Below the pieces are notes generated by a model. The model did no database searches and was not told the origin of the DNA. It worked only from the letters and a program-made list of their open reading frames with translations. A DNA stretch of 64,000 bases from contig VWZP01002201.1 in assembly GCA_013396995.1 (NCBI GenBank), positions 987,816-1,051,815 on the forward strand, in the 5' to 3' direction. Source of the stretch: Dicaeum eximium. Taxonomy: Eukaryota; Chordata; Aves; Passeriformes; Dicaeidae. The translations under genes were made by a program, and so were the position numbers. Shown here in pieces: positions 46,549 to 57,400 of the stretch; the stretch's first letter is position 1; every line of letters starts with the position of its first letter.

Positions 46549-46653
46549 CTTGGCGCTGCCGCTGCTGCTCTCAACTTCTTGCGGCGGCGGCGGGCCGGGG
46601 AGGAAGGCGGGCTGCCGGCAGCGCTCATCCGTGTGTGCCCCGGCGCTTGACAT
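46549..46653 (-). CDS. IGF2: Putative in-frame N-terminal extension of IGF2 encoded in the leader exon
   Basis: Reading from ATG at 46653, 35 codons (beginning MSSAGAHTDE, with a PPPP run, ending SGSAK) reach the donor AAG|GTAANTGCC in phase 0. They join Val-Gln-Arg and then the classical Met, giving 38 extra residues and a 225-residue precursor. An in-frame TAA lies upstream at 46776-46774, and no other ATG occurs between there and the predicted start site near 47,045, so this is the first AUG of the mRNA. A at -3 gives a usable Kozak context. Fish IGF-II precursors also carry a long N-terminal segment ending in Lys at a phase-0 junction before Val (from memory of the family). Whether birds use this start is inference. 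The mature hormone would be unchanged; the signal peptide would gain a long n-region. Confidence 0.5.
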
Positions 46654-47045
46654 GCTGCTCTCCTGCCCTGGCAGCGATCGCGGCTTTGGCTTGCCTTCCC
46701 CGCGCCCTGGCACGTTCTCCTCGCCTTGCCTCTTTGGTATGTCAAGTCCCTGCTGGATTTTGTCTGAAGGATGTTATTTTGTTACGATCAGGTATTCTGT
46801 TATTCTAGAGAAAGAGCGAGCGAGCGAGCGAGCGCCTTCCTTTCCTCTCCTTTTTTCTTTTTTTTCCCTGGGTTGTTTTTCGCCTTTTTTTTTTTTTTTT
46901 TTTTTCTCCCTTCTCTTTCTCTCCTGCTTTGGCTGCCCCTTGGGTGGCTCTCACTTTTGTGTTTACCGAGTGCGTTCCCTGGGTCGGGGCGAAGGGGCCG
47001 GCTGCCTCGCTGCCTGCTGCTACCGGCTGCTGCCCCACGAGCGAG
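46549..47045 (-). other. IGF2: IGF2 leader (5' UTR) exon
   Basis: The exon is bounded by the TATA boxes about 30 nt upstream of its predicted start (47,043-47,052) and by the donor AAG|GTAA at 46549/46548. Its mRNA-sense sequence is purine-rich and carries an A21 run (46885-46905 on this axis), a (GCTC)n tract from the GAGC repeat at 46814-46834, and about 390 nt before the first AUG. The base at donor position +5 is N (46544); G would complete a consensus GTAAGT. The exact start site cannot be fixed from sequence alone. Confidence 0.7.
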
Positions 47046-47049
47046 GAGA

Positions 47050-47105
47050 CAAGCAGGGCGCTCCAGCTTTTATACCTTTTATACCCCCCCCAATGGGCAT
47101 GCTCT
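47050..47105 (-). promoter_or_regulatory. IGF2: IGF2 core promoter with CCAAT box and two tandem TATA boxes
   Basis: On the minus strand the order is an inverted CCAAT (ATTGG, 47094-47090), a G-run, then GTATAAAAG twice in direct tandem (47084-47076 and 47075-47067). Predicted starts are about 30 nt downstream. It sits in the CpG island directly upstream of the leader exon whose donor fits IGF2 splicing. TATA- and CCAAT-containing promoters inside a CpG island are typical of the fetal IGF2 promoters of mammals. The assignment is strong from position, but the start site is unmapped. Confidence 0.8.
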
Positions 47106-48160
47106 CCCGGCGAGCACCAGCCCGGCCACGCAGCCAATAATGTTGCAGAGCGGTCTAACCCCCTCTCTTCCCTCCCTCCCTCTCTTTCTTCCCTCCTTCT
47201 CCCTCGTAACCCTCCGGAGTCCAGCTCGGGAGAGAAGAGGGGACAGAAAGTTTCTGCCGCTCGGTTTCTTTGCGTGCTGCTACCCGGGATGGGAGCTTTA
47301 CCCCTTCTGCCGGCCCCGGCTGGGAGGGGGGCTACGCGCATCCGCGGCCGCCCCGCAGGTGAGGGGAAGAGCCGTGGATCCGCAGCCCGAGCCCCTGCCC
47401 AAAATAGCGGGGCGCGCACCCCTTGGAGCGCCTCTCGCTGCGAGCTGGCGAGCCCCGAGTCCCGGCGGGGTGGGAGAGGGGAGATCGCCCGGTCCGTCCT
47501 CGCTCGGGTCCCCCTCTAGGTGCACACGGGCACAGGTGTCGAACAGCTCGGAGGAGCTCCCCGGCAGAGGCACGGCCATTCCCCGCCGGCCCCCGTGCGT
47601 GCCCCGCCGCGGGCAGCCAGCCCCGCCTGGGCGGCAGCGAGCCCCGCGGCCACCCCCGCGTGTCCGAGTGGACAACATGGACGCTGCCCCTCCGCGCCCG
47701 GATCTCGCACCTCGCAGAGCACCTTCCCGCGGGCTGGGTCTCCTCCGCTTCCCGCCGGCTCCTGGGGCGAGCGCTGCCGCCGTAAGGCAAAGGGACTTTT
47801 CCCAGGCTCTGCCGTGCGTGTGCAGCGGCGCGGGCAGAAGGCGCTCCCGCTGCTCTGCGCTGCTGCATGGCCGGCACGCCGGGCTGCATCGGCCCGCGCT
47901 CCCCGCTCCCAAAAATCGGCCTTCCGAGCCTGGTCCGGGCAGGGAACCCCGCTGGCTTTCAAAGGCAGCCCCCAGGCAGCCCTCGGTGCCCGCACCCTCA
48001 CCGCTGCCCCGGAGGGTGCCCCTCTGCAGGGGCACGGATGTCAGGCTGCCCCACAGGCACGCACCCTTGTTGGAGCAGAGAGGAGCAGGGCTACCTGAGA
48101 CCTGACCGGCACCCTCAGGCACCCTGGCCCACCTCAGGTGGGTGCCAAAGGGCAAGGATG

Positions 48161-51100
48161 CAGCAGTCCTCATCCCGGCATGCAATAAAATACCCTTATT
48201 TTTTTGCTTTTTTTTCAAGTTTGTACTTTATTTTCCCCTTCAAGGATAGGACGTTCGCTGCGTCTCTCAGCAGCCGGAATTGCCCTAAACGTGCCAAAGA
48301 AAACATGGGCAGGATTATTCTTTCTCACTAGGCTTTGGGCATCCTTTCCTTTCCTCCCTAGCATCCTTCTGTTTGCTGCGCTGTTCTCTGGGATGTGTCG
48401 CTGCACATCGCGCCCAGCAGTCCTGGTGTCAGGGCTGTAGGCTGCAGCCGAAACATCGGCACATCTGGGAGATGCTGAGAAAGCAGTTCCGTGCACGTCA
48501 GACTCAAGCACAGGCATCGTTTCTCAGCTCCTACCCTGATATTTAAACATGTAAAGAAATTACCTGGCCGTCAACGAGACTGAGCATCTGCCGGCGTGTG
48601 CCGGATTCCTCCTTACCTTGGGCTTTTGGAGTTTCTCCTAGATGCCCAGGACTTAGTAAATCCGAGTTGTGGGTCCTCGCAAAAGGCTCAGCGGAGGTGG
48701 TCTTAACAAAGAGCAAGCCACCTTTCCTCCCTGCAAAAGCAGAAGCCCATCAAAGGAAAGGACCCAACCTTGGCAGGGGGGTCAGCAGGGCTGTAAGCTA
48801 CTGTTAATAGCTGAAGGAGCCCAGCTCCCTTCCCCCAGCTCACCACAAGGACCTCCTGAGAGTAGACAAAAGAAAGCTTGGAGGGTTAATCTCCCTGAGA
48901 AAAACAAGTGATTTTCCAGTAAACAACTGCAATAGCAAACAATGGGGGTGAAAAATAGCGATCATAAAAAAGTCGCTTTGGAGGAAGAGGCGACCCAGTA
49001 AGAGAGGTGTCCTTTGGCTGGGGGAAAACCACGGCAGCAGTTTGATGAAGATTCAGCAGCAGCAGCCACAGCAAAATAAACCCCACAAGTTGCCACTGGA
49101 TCTACTTGTGTTTGTGCCTTTTGATCTTTTAATTGCTTCTTAGTTATCCTTCAGTGCAAATAAATAGTGCATTGTGTCAAGAAAGAGGAGGGGGGCGGGG
49201 AAGGGAAGAAAGAGACACAAAAGAAAGAGCTGTCTCCCAGAAGAGAAAAGGAGCAGGTTCTTTTTCCCCACCTTTAAAGGAGTGAATATATCTGTATTGG
49301 GGGGGAGGAAGGGGGTAGGATTAGAAATCAAAGCGAAATTGGAGAGAAGCACATTAAGCCTCGGGCATCCTTACAGTAGGAAGAAAAGAGTGAGGTGGTA
49401 AAACCCTTGGGGAGTTTATTCGGTGAGTTATGAGAGGATCCACGAGTGTAATATTGTTAAAGGTCAGCCGAAACCTAATTTAAACTAGGGATGTGTGACC
49501 TCCGCCCTTCATTTAATACAGTCATAAGGAACATTACACTGCAGATAGCTGGAACAATAGCTGCCTCCACCCCAAACTCCAGCCCTTGGCATTGCCTGCG
49601 AGGAGGGCCGGCAAGGGGGAGCAGAAGGACCAATAAAGCCAAGGACGCAGCAAACCTGAAGACAGAGAGGCAGAGAGGGATAGGAAGGCCCCTGGAGCAC
49701 AGCAGTGACCACCGAGGGTCTTGCGAAATCCCAGGAAGCATTTTGGTTTGAAAGTGGATGGGGCTGCAGCAAAGCATCACCTGAAAACGTTGAAATACAG
49801 TGAAAATAAACCACTGCCTCTTGCATTTGTCTGACCTCTGTGGTCATTGGTGCAGCTCAGGAGAGAAATTTCACTTGTGGGCTGCCATTAAATTTGCAAG
49901 GAGCGAGGACAGCGTTCACAAAGCCAAGTCAACCAAAGTAAGCTGAAACTAAGTGAAGCTAAAGACGGGAGCTGGAATAAAAGCAATATCTGAAAGGTGC
50001 CCTAGACGGCCCGGAGATGTCAGGGACTCAGGGAAAAGCTGTGCTGCTGCAGCAGCTCGGAAGCGCCGGGGCAGGCTGCAAAGCCTCCTGGCGGCACTGC
50101 CCATCTGAGCTGATCAAAGCGGCTCGTGGGTGGCCACCAACACGTGGCGTTGGGCCGGAAAGCTTTCCAGGGAAAGGGGGAAAAACCGGAAAGCTTGGGC
50201 CAGCCTGGACCTTGCAGACAGGGATGTGAGCTTCAGCAAAGGCAGAGGAATGTAAATAACTGCAGAAATGCAGTGGTCTGGGGCCAGCATGGATGTTAGA
50301 GATGCTGCTAGGGAGGTGAGCCAAGCAGATACCTCCAGGGACGGGAGCATTTCCATGACTTTTCCCTTCCTCTCCCACCTAGAATCCAAAGAGAGAAGAG
50401 GTCACCTAATCCCAGCCCAACCAAGACACGCTGTGATGCTCGTTTGGTTTATGTCACAATTACAGCCCCAATGCCAAGGTGGGCAGAGCGGGGATTTGGG
50501 GTACGTGGTTCAGGTGCTGTGAGGGCAGCACTACAGAGTGTTTGTGCCCTGTTTGTATTCTCTTGTGTGCCCCTCAATTCTCCTGTGCCAAGAGTGAGCA
50601 CAGCCAGGAGAAACCAGACTGCTTTGCTGACGTGCCCCACAGGTCTGGCTTGAGATGTCCAAGACGAGCCAAAAGGAAGGTGAGGGTGGCTGTGGGTCAC
50701 TGAGGAGGACTAGGAGAAGTCGTCCATAGTGAGAGTGGAGAGGGATTATCCAGAGTCCTATTGGCAGCTGTTTAATGGCTGAGGAGTAACCATGCTTGGC
50801 CCAGAGCATCTTTCAGTGGCTTTAAGAAAGTGATACCTTTTGCTTTGTACAGCCCAGGAAACTGGCAATAACACCGTGTCCTTGCATGCTGAGATATATT
50901 GATCCTGGGGCACGCTGAACTGTTGGAAGGGGAAAGATTCACTGGCAAAGGGGGATGTGATATATGGAAGGTCCCTGCAAAAAAAATTGAAGTCAAGGTA
51001 CTAAGAGTGAGAGAAATAATTCACCTGGGGCCTCTGGTCAACAAGGAACAAACAGAAGCAGAAACTGGGCAGGTCTGTTTTAGGACTCCTAGCACCCCTG

Positions 51101-54100
51101 GGTAGCAAGAACATTTTGAGGCCGTGCTCCCAGCCCAGAGGGTTTCTGCTGCAGGATTGTTTTATGGGCAGTAAAAAAGCCAGTTGCCCTTAGGCATCAG
51201 CAGGGCACCTTTTTGGCATGTTCAGGGAGAAAGAGGGACTCTTATATCAACTCCCACCCAGATCTACCGATGCCTTGGAGCACTTACTGGACTAAGGTGC
51301 TCAGGAGAGGTGTTGGCATTTGCTTCCCAAGGACCTGGAGGTTGCTGAGCAAAGCAAAAATTAAGTTATTCCACCGTAAGTTATTGCACTGTGCCAAAGG
51401 AATTTGTGACAGTGGTAAAAGGCACTGTCAGTGAAAACAGGGTAGTGTTTTCACCCCTGTTTATATGGAGGACAAACTATGCATTTTTTTATGGGCTGGA
51501 CAGACTTGATATTCCTGTAATGTCTTTTGAAATTCAGTGTCCTCAGTGACTAGAGAAAAGCTCCAGTGTGAGCAGCCTCACACGGCTCAAGAGGCTGTGG
51601 GAAGGAGCATGTGGGGTAGAGAGGTGTCCCTGTGGCCAAGGGTGAGGGAGGAATTGAAAAAGCACAAAGGATGTTCAGCGAGGGAGGCTCGGTGGGTCTG
51701 TTTGCTGGGATGCAGCGTGGCCCAAAAGCAGGAGGAAAAGGGGTGCCAGGGTCAGATGATCCCAGAAAGGGAGAAGAGTGTTTCCCTTCTCCCCATCATC
51801 TGTGGAACTGCAAACATCTCTTGGTTATCCTTGGTTAACAAGGAGGACTCCAGCTTCTCAAAAGGAATTTCCAAGAAGGGTAGAATAGGGTAAAAAAGGG
51901 AAATGCTTGCCCTCTCCCCAGCTTCTTTTCATTGCAGAGGGAGCCCAGAAGGCTCCAAGTTTTGTCTGATTATTTGTGTCAAAAATGTGCAACAAACAGA
52001 GTAGAAGAGAAGTAAGATGGGTCTGTGCCTATATTAACAGCTAAGCACATCACCATTTCCTGTTTTCCTTTTTTTTTTAAGCATTGCCATCAAAATACCC
52101 ATTGGAATGTCATGGGGAAGAAGTGGTCCAAGATTGTTTAACGACCAATAAAAGCTCCAGCAGGTACAATTAGTTCTTCCAAGCACCAGGGCATGAAGTT
52201 GGCTCTTTACAGCATTGTACAAATATGGGTCTGTCTACAGAGCAAGCTCAGAGTCAAAACATCCTGCAAGTGAAACATGTTACAGGAGACAGCAGGAAAC
52301 CCTTTGGACTGGGAGTTCCTTGGGGTGAAGACTGTGACCCATCACTGTGTCCCTGCAGGGATGGCCCCATGAGAATGCTCTGGGAAGGCAGCACTGGCAG
52401 GAGGCATCCCTGTGTTTCCCAGGGAGGAGCTGAGCAGTGAGAAGATGGTGTGCAGGGATGCCACTTGCCTCTGAGCAGGAGCACACCATGTCTTCCCAGG
52501 GTGTCTGTGTCTCATCTCCCAGCAAGGCACCCTCATACACACCAGTTTGCTCTGTTTGCACTTGGAAAACTCAGGGATCACCCTTGAAAATGTTTTATCC
52601 TGCTCACAGGGGTATCAGCATGAACTGGTCAGTCTGGTTGCATATTGCTGGATTCATGAGAGAAAACAAGTGAGCTTTTAGTGAGGTCTTTCCCAAGAAA
52701 TGAGACACAGCAGCTGTTTCTGAGATCCTCTCCAGCAGCTCCAACAGAACAGCCATCACTGGGTGGCTGGTGGCAATGTCAGAGGTGATTGCAGTCCTTG
52801 CATGCACCAGTATTCCCTTGGTGCAGCTTCTTGAAGACCTTTCTCTTGTCCTCCTTGTGCAACCAGCTCAGAAAAGTTCCCCAGGTGATCAGGGTGGGAT
52901 TTCCCACCCTCTGCCCCTATGGATGCAGCTCCTGCATTTCCCATGCACCCTTGGGAGTGCGTGGTTTGAGGAGCACCCTCTCAATACTCTGCAGGAAATC
53001 AGACAAAAGATCCAGCTGTAAATGCCACCGTGGAATGGGTTACTTTTCCAAGTGCCCAGGGAGCTGATGGCATGGAGCACAGAGGGTGATGCATTTCAGA
53101 CAATATCTGTGGGGCCCTTATTTGCCACAGAGAGGTGGAGTGGTGCAGATATGTCTCTGTTGTGTAATTAATGGCTTTGAAAAAAAAAAAAAGAAAACCC
53201 GAGCCTGTTGGCTAAACCCAAATACCTCTGAGGGGTTCTGGAATCCCAGCTATGTATCTTTCAGGCGTTTCTTCCTTTCTTTTTTTTTTACCTTTTTTTT
53301 TTCTCTCTTTATTTTTGCGCTGCTGCTGTGCTTCAGTGCTGGTCTTTGCAGCTCTCATTGTCTTCAGTCAGAGGGTTGGGTGGCAGTATCTCCTCCAGGC
53401 CAGGGCTTCACACCTTATCAGGGATCACTTCTTCAGGCCAGGGCTTTTTGGGCAGGATAAATGTGCTGCCAGGCCTAACAACCGATGCCTTCATGTCTGA
53501 GCCCCAAAGTAGGATGTGGGGCTGGGGTCCCATGGGCAGGTGGCTGTGGGCATGGGGACAAGGGGCACCATGGGGCTCATACAGAGCCTTCCTCTGCCAC
53601 TGCATCCACACAAGGGCAAGCCACTTAATTTCCCTCTGGTTTTCACCCACCATGTTCATGACAGGGATAAGTCTGTCCCCTGTTGCCTCATTGCCTTTGA
53701 GGCTGGGACTTCCAGCACCTACAGCTGGAAGGGGCTGTAGGGGAGTTTGCAATAACTTACACCCTCACCTCATTCCCATTCCCAATGCAGGTGACACAGG
53801 GACACCCCATGCCCACCCATGCTGCCAGCATCCCCACCAGACCACACTGCCCTTGCCCTGGGTGATGGATGCCCAGTGGGGAGGGAGGAGGTGTGGACAA
53901 TTTGTTTTCTCACTTAAACAGAACTCTTTCTCATAATCATAGTGAAGGAGGGGAGGCATCAGCTCTTGGCAAAGCAACTCACACTAAGTGCACTTCACCA
54001 GAAATGTTTATATTCTGCTGCTGAAAAATTCACTGAGCGTGGCAATAGTGTGGCACGGTGCTGGCAGAGCCAAGCTGGGTATTGTGCCCTGAGCCAGGTC

Positions 54101-54458
54101 CCAGCCAGGGTGGGCCTGGGGATGTCACCAGCTCATAGCTATTTCACCTTCAAGGACAGGTGTGTAGCTGGGGTTGGCATCTCTGATTAGTGTTACAGGG
54201 CAAGTAGGTATAACACAATCCTGTGTGATGGGGAGGAGGGCTTTTTATGGTGCCAGCTGCGTTACAGAAAGGCTCTGGTGAGAGAAGCAAGGATTTTCCC
54301 GAGATCCCAGCACTTCTGGAGCAGGAGACCTCACACAGGGTAGGACCCTTGAGACTGCTAAGCTAATTACTAATTGCTTGGAAGGTAACCCTCCCCAAAA
54401 ACTCATGCATGTAAGCTTTTCAAAACAGCAGGTGGTATGCTTGTGTAGCACGTGCAGG

Positions 54459-54459
<1 letters not shown>
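48161..54459. other. Gene-free region upstream of IGF2
   Basis: No exon, RNA gene or mobile element could be supported. AATAAA motifs occur on both strands near 48,184-48,231, so a transcript end is possible there. A complex unique stretch at 49,400-49,570 (with GTTAAAGGTCAGCCGAAACC) may be regulatory. Confidence 0.5.

Positions 54460-54489
<30 letters not shown>
54460..54489. repeat. (TG)n microsatellite
   Basis: About fifteen uninterrupted TG dinucleotides; a typical polymorphic microsatellite. Confidence 0.97.
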
Positions 54490-54490
<1 letters not shown>

Positions 54491-57400
54491 CCAAATGTAT
54501 TTTTGGGCTGAGGGGGAAGCGAGTGCTTGTCTGAGTAGGTAGAGCCAAATGTCAGGTGATTCAGATGCTACCCCCTATTTCCAGCACGGCTCCAGCGGTG
54601 TCACTTGAGTCCCCATCTCTTCATCAGCCAGAGATAAGGGGCTCCAGAGAGGCCCTCTGTGGAGCCAGCGTGCAAAGGGTTAACTGGATTCCCAAGGCAG
54701 GTGGGAGCTCAAGTCAGACTGGGTGATATCGCAGACATGTTATTTGAAAAGCTAAGAAATTGTGGAATTCCTCACCTAATCCAACTTCCCCACAGTTTAA
54801 AGAAAAGTGCAGTGAAAGATACCACCAGGGCCAAGGGAGACCCCCCACGAACCTTTCCCTGCATAATCCACGTGTGGACACAGGCTCTGCCAGGGCTGGG
54901 GTTCTAACCTCGGTGCCTGCGCTCCTGAGGGATGCACACCCTCAGTGCCTCCACCTGTGTGAGCTGGAGGTGACTCCCTGCCCCTGTGACAGCCCCTCTG
55001 CCTCTACCTGAGCCGATTGCAGGGACCTGCTGGTGAGGCAGTGGTAGCAGGGAGTAATTAAAACACCTGCCTGAGCAAATGTTCAATGACATTTGACAAA
55101 ATGTTCAACAAAACTTATTGTAAATAACGCTTTCGATTTCAGCTGGTCCCAGTTTTGGGCACCCCTAATTATGAGAGGTGGCTCTAGTGAGCCCTTGTAG
55201 CTATGCAAATACCTGGACTTATCTAATGATCAGCAAGTGTAATGACAACGATGGAAATTGTGCCCTATTCCAAATCTGCCCACCTCTCCTCCCTTCATTT
55301 CTCCAGGTGGGTCTCTTGCTGAGCCATCTCAGTCCATCAGGTAGATCTTCATGCCAAATAAATTTTTGTTTTGCCTGAAGATAAGTTGCAGAGATTTTTG
55401 TTTAGATTTTTTTTTTTTTTGCATTAAAGGCAACCATTTCAAATATGTAGAGATCACACGGGTGTTTTTTAGTCAAAACAAGCACAGTAACCACAAGAGG
55501 TGCCAGACTGGAACAATCTCTTCTCCATGAACCTAATCCAAAGAGGGAAAAAAAAGATGTTTTCCAGAGATAGAATGAATTCCTATGTCTCTACATGTGA
55601 TACAAGGAGAGAGAAAAATCCTGCAATGGCTAGCAGGCATCCCCTTTCCCTTTAGAGGAAAGTTGCTCTAAAGAGAACCCCAGTGACCGAGGTGGGCAAT
55701 TATTTCAGGCCAGACCTGCTGGGTCCCCCTGGGGGCTCCTGTCATTAGAGACGATGAGTGCCTGCAACTGCTGATTCCTAGGAGCTGCTTCAGGATCCCT
55801 TTCTGGGGGAACCTCACTGCTCCCAGTGAGCCAGCCCAGGGGCTTCGGGCTCATTTGGGCAGGCTGAGCACTGCCCTCGCTCACTAATAACTCACACGGG
55901 CACCATCTCATTCTTGAGTCACTGGGCTGTTCCAACAGCTCCCATGCCAGCCCGTTGAGACCCCACTCATGCAGGGCAGCAGGTCCTGCCTGCTCTAAGG
56001 CAGAACCTGGGGAGGGTGATATCTCTGGGAGTGCCTCACTGACCCCCCACACGCAGCAGTGCAGTTGGGGTGCAAACCCCCGGCCCTGAAAACCTTTTCG
56101 TGGCCGCTTTCCCCCACCCAGCGCCGCCCTCGCCGTTCCCAGACCCACATGAGAGCAGTAATAGCACTCTCGGGGTATACAAAGTAAAGGATGACTCACT
56201 GCTAAGCCTTTGCTCCCACCTTCGGGAGGCAACCAGATAGGGAGTAATCTCCTGGGGAAGGGGGGTGGAATTTAAGTCAGACTGATTTTTTTTTTTCCTG
56301 AAAACCTTTCATTTAGTCTAAACAACCAGCTTGGGATGTTGGCACTTGGCTTTTAAATTAAGCATGATTTTCTGGGCGTGATTCTGCCAGGATAGCAATG
56401 GCTGGAGCCAAGTTCTGGTCATCAGAGTGGAAACAGCCCCAGATTCTTGCAATAAAATGGAAAACAGCCCTTGAGCTTCAGTAACTGCTTAGAAGGGTCT
56501 GCCCTGGCCGATGGGTAACCCATGGTGGGTGGGATCCATGGAATGGTGATAGTTTGCAAGTGGGCTACGTGACCTGCACAAGGCCACTGAGAAAGCTGGG
56601 GCTTTCTTCCACTTCCATCAATCTTGGAGGGTTTTGGTGGTGGCTCCCATCTTCTGGGTGCCTCTTATCCCTGCCACACCACATGGCCTCTGGTTACCAA
56701 CATGCCAGCCTCTGTGTCCTACCTCTCTCTGCCCACTGGTTTCCAGCACCAGGATTGATCCTGTGGTGCTTTTGCAAGACCATCTGATGGGGGCAAGAAT
56801 CTCCTAAGGTTTTAAGGCCAGATGGATGGAGCTCCCTTGCAGGCAGCAGCATCTGTGCATCCCAAATCCAGCTGCTCCAGGCACAGAGTTAGGTGTGGGG
56901 TGAGAGGTGGAGGTACAGGGGGCTGCAAGAGCCACTCAGACCAAACACAGTGGGCCACAGAGTGTGGGCACTTCACTTGGTTCAGCCTGGCTCCAATGTT
57001 CAACACCTGAGAAGACACTGCTGACACACATTTACCCAAACAGCATCTGCTTTCCCACCTGCCTCTTCTCTGGCGTGGCCACAGCAGAGAATGTGGGGAG
57101 CCAGCCTTTTTCATTATACACAGCCCTTTTTTTATTATACAAGCTGCTCCAGGGCTCTCTTACAGACAACCCTCTCCCCCACGGGCTGCTCCTGAACTCT
57201 GCCACCCTGCTGCCATTTGTGACTCTGTCAGGAAAGTAAAGCAAAGCTTGCAAGCCGGGATCCTGGATGGAGAGGGGAAGAACAGCTCTGCTCTGGGAGA
57301 CCTGCAGCCCTGACAAGAGGTTTCTGTCAGGAAAGCCCTGGTGTGTTGAACCTCACTGTGTCCCAGTGAGTGCCCAGGGTGGAGCCCACACCTCTGCTGG

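Larger units (their letters stand above)
46352..48160. promoter_or_regulatory. IGF2: CpG island over the IGF2 promoter
   Basis: The stretch is very rich in G+C and CpG compared with its flanks. It covers the start of intron 1, the leader exon, the TATA promoter and about 1 kb upstream, and ends where AT-rich sequence begins near 48,180. Long open frames on both strands here follow from the GC bias (few stop codons); I do not regard them as genes. Alternative IGF2 leader exons or an antisense transcript could start here, but I saw no specific signal. Confidence 0.75.

Noticed and set aside
46771..48105. 444-codon plus-strand open frame through the IGF2 CpG island
   Set aside because: Low stop density from extreme GC content explains it; the frame has proline/arginine-rich random composition, no family motif, and opposes the strong minus-strand promoter.
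47298..48218. 306-codon minus-strand open frame upstream of the IGF2 promoter
   Set aside because: Composition-driven; no homologous motif, and it lies upstream of the TATA boxes. It could overlap an alternative leader exon, but nothing supports translation.
56565..56605. Possible second MIR-like fragment (GTGACCTGCACAAGGCCAC)
   Set aside because: Only about 35 bases resemble MIR, with several mismatches; too short to call.
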